64,000 bases of DNA from Pseudomonadales bacterium (lineage in GTDB: Bacteria; Pseudomonadota; Gammaproteobacteria; Pseudomonadales; UBA5518), in the NCBI GenBank assembly GCA_022072145.1, contig JAJVIG010000035.1:1-64000 (forward strand). Direction: 5' to 3'. A program made the position numbers and the translations under genes. Of the stretch, positions 61,523 through 64,000 are shown piece by piece. Position 1 is the first letter of the stretch. Each line of letters opens with the position of its first letter. The notes below the pieces were generated by a model. That model saw nothing but the letters and a program-made list of their open reading frames with translations. It was not told the origin of the DNA and searched no databases.

Positions 61523-62746
61523 TCAGGTGCGGTATTCGGCGTTGATGCGCACGTAATCGTGCGACAGATCGCTGGTCCAGACGGTGGCGGCCGCGTCGCC
61601 ACGCGCGAGATCGATCGCGATGCGGATCTCCTCGCGCGCCATCACGCGCTGGCCGTCGGCCTCGGTATAGGCCGGGTCGCGCGCGCCGTTGCGCACGATC
61701 GCGACCTCGTCGAGGTCGATCGCCACGCGCTCCACATCGAGCCCGACGACACCGGCGCGTCCCACCGCGGCGAGGATGCGCCCCCAGTTCGGGTCGCTGG
61801 CGAACAGCGCGGTCTTCACCAGCGGCGATTCGGCGACGGTGTAGGCGACCCGCCGGCACTCCGCCACATCGTTGCCACCGCCGACCGCAACCGTCACGAA
61901 CTTGGTCGCGCCCTCGGCATCGCGCACGATCGCCTGCGCCAGCTCGACGCAGACCTCCTGCAGCGCCGCGGCGAAGGCGCGCGCGGGCGGATCCTGCAGC
62001 GAGACGATCGGCTCGGCACCGGCCGCACCGGTGGCGACCAGCACGCAGGCGTCGTTGGTCGAGGTGTCGCCATCGACGGTGATCGCGTTGAAGCTGACGT
62101 CCACCGCGCCGCCAAGCAAGGCATCGAGCAATGCCGGCTCGACGCTGGCGTCGGTCGCCAGGAAGGCGAGCATCGTCGCCATGTCGGGCCGGATCATCCC
62201 GGCGCCCTTGGCGATGCCGCTGATCGTGACTTCGATGCCACCGATCCGCACGCTCCGGCTGGCGCCCTTGGGCCGTGTGTCGGTGGTCATGATGCCCTCG
62301 GCCGCCTCTTCCCACCCCGCGGCATCCAGCGCCGACAGTGCCTGCGGCAGGCCCGCGATCACGCGTTCGGCCGGCAGCGGTTCGCCGATCACGCCGGTCG
62401 AGAACGGCAGCACGGCCTGCGGGCTCACGCCGGCGAGCTCGCCGAGCGCCGCGCAGCACGCGCGCGCATCGTGCAGGCCGCGCTCCCCGGTGCCCGCGTT
62501 GGCGTTGCCGGTGTTGACCAGCAGATAACGCACCCCGGGGGCCGCCGCGAGGTGTTGGCGCGCCACCGTCACCGGCGCCGCGCAGAAGGCGTTGCGCGTG
62601 AAGCGCGCGGCGACGCGGCTGCCCGCGGCGAGCTCCATGAGCACCAGGTCGCGCCGACCGGGCTTGCGGATGCCGGCACGCGCGGTGCCCAGGCGTACGC
62701 CATGCACGCTGGCGAGCGGGAAACGGGAAGGCGCGCCTACGGCCAT
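61523..62746 (-). CDS. argJ: Glutamate N-acetyltransferase/amino-acid acetyltransferase ArgJ
   Basis: 407 residues. The self-cleavage site is in KGAGMIRPDMATMLAF, with Thr as the nucleophile of the beta chain. Substrate segments LVNTGNANAGTG and DPNWGRILAAVGRAG are present. Catalyses arginine biosynthesis by acetyl recycling. Start 62746 (MAVGAPSRFPLA). Confidence 0.96.
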   Translation of the reverse strand: MAVGAPSRFPLASVHGVRLGTARAGIRKPGRRDLVLMELAAGSRVAARFTRNAFCAAPVTVARQHLAAAPGVRYLLVNTGNANAGTGERGLHDARACCAALGELAGVSPQAVLPFSTGVIGEPLPAERVIAGLPQALSALDAAGWEEAAEGIMTTDTRPKGASRSVRIGGIEVTISGIAKGAGMIRPDMATMLAFLATDASVEPALLDALLGGAVDVSFNAITVDGDTSTNDACVLVATGAAGAEPIVSLQDPPARAFAAALQEVCVELAQAIVRDAEGATKFVTVAVGGGNDVAECRRVAYTVAESPLVKTALFASDPNWGRILAAVGRAGVVGLDVERVAIDLDEVAIVRNGARDPAYTEADGQRVMAREEIRIAIDLARGDAAATVWTSDLSHDYVRINAEYRT

Positions 62747-62777
62747 CGGATGCGTTCCTCGTGGGGAGAAGTGCCGC

Positions 62778-64000
<1,223 letters not shown>

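Overview
The window is high-GC chromosomal DNA of a gammaproteobacterium. The best evidence is the run ruvC-ruvA-ruvB-ybgC-tolQ-tolR-tolA-tolB-pal-cpoB next to tRNA-Lys, together with AceE/AceF, BepA-TusA and SecA with MutT. I cannot name the genus. Two separate gene sets resemble the bacterial steroid catabolic pathway, so the organism is probably a steroid (sterol, bile-salt or androgen) degrader.

Layout. 1-8164 (all minus strand): homologues of the enzymes that open the last two steroid rings. These are two acyl-CoA dehydrogenases, an EchA20-like crotonase, an IpdC-like flavoprotein, IpdB and IpdA. Upstream lie two Lrp/AsnC regulators and a FadD3-like CoA ligase that would activate the bicyclic propanoate. 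8381-12373 (plus): a membrane diguanylate cyclase, a MATE transporter and an unknown membrane protein. 12362-25081: metallo-hydrolase, FabV, AceF, AceE, a receiver-domain protein, an M16 peptidase, TusA and BepA. 25135-30164 (minus): a second steroid operon like the mycobacterial igr operon. It has two acyl-CoA dehydrogenases, two MaoC proteins, an Ltp2-type aldolase and a separate DUF35 protein, and would remove the last three side-chain carbons. 30385-34962: NadA, a YgjP-type metalloprotease, an epoxide hydrolase, a winged-helix protein and two small unknown proteins.

34949-36393 holds the decayed remains of an RND efflux operon. A Fic protein with its own promoter and a possible operator follows. 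37890-42342 is a 4.4-kb integrated element at the 3' end of tRNA-Lys(UUU). It is flanked by an 87-bp direct repeat, carries a P4-type integrase, AlpA, a ribbon-helix-helix protein and five small genes, and shows no recognisable cargo.

42471-56722 is housekeeping: Tol-Pal, RuvABC, AspS, an FmdB-type protein, an HU protein with a histone-like tail, a HIT protein, ProS and HemB. 56814-60817 holds an unknown beta-rich protein, an orphan ExbD, and a kinase/acyl-CoA dehydrogenase pair like LvaA/LvaC or split ACAD10/11. 61125-64000 is mutT, argJ and the C-terminal part of secA.

REP-like palindromes are scattered through the window. In five genes the TAG stop codon lies in the edge of such a repeat. 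Both steroid operons carry the same short sequence, GCATATCGAC[C/T]TG, just upstream of their predicted promoters.
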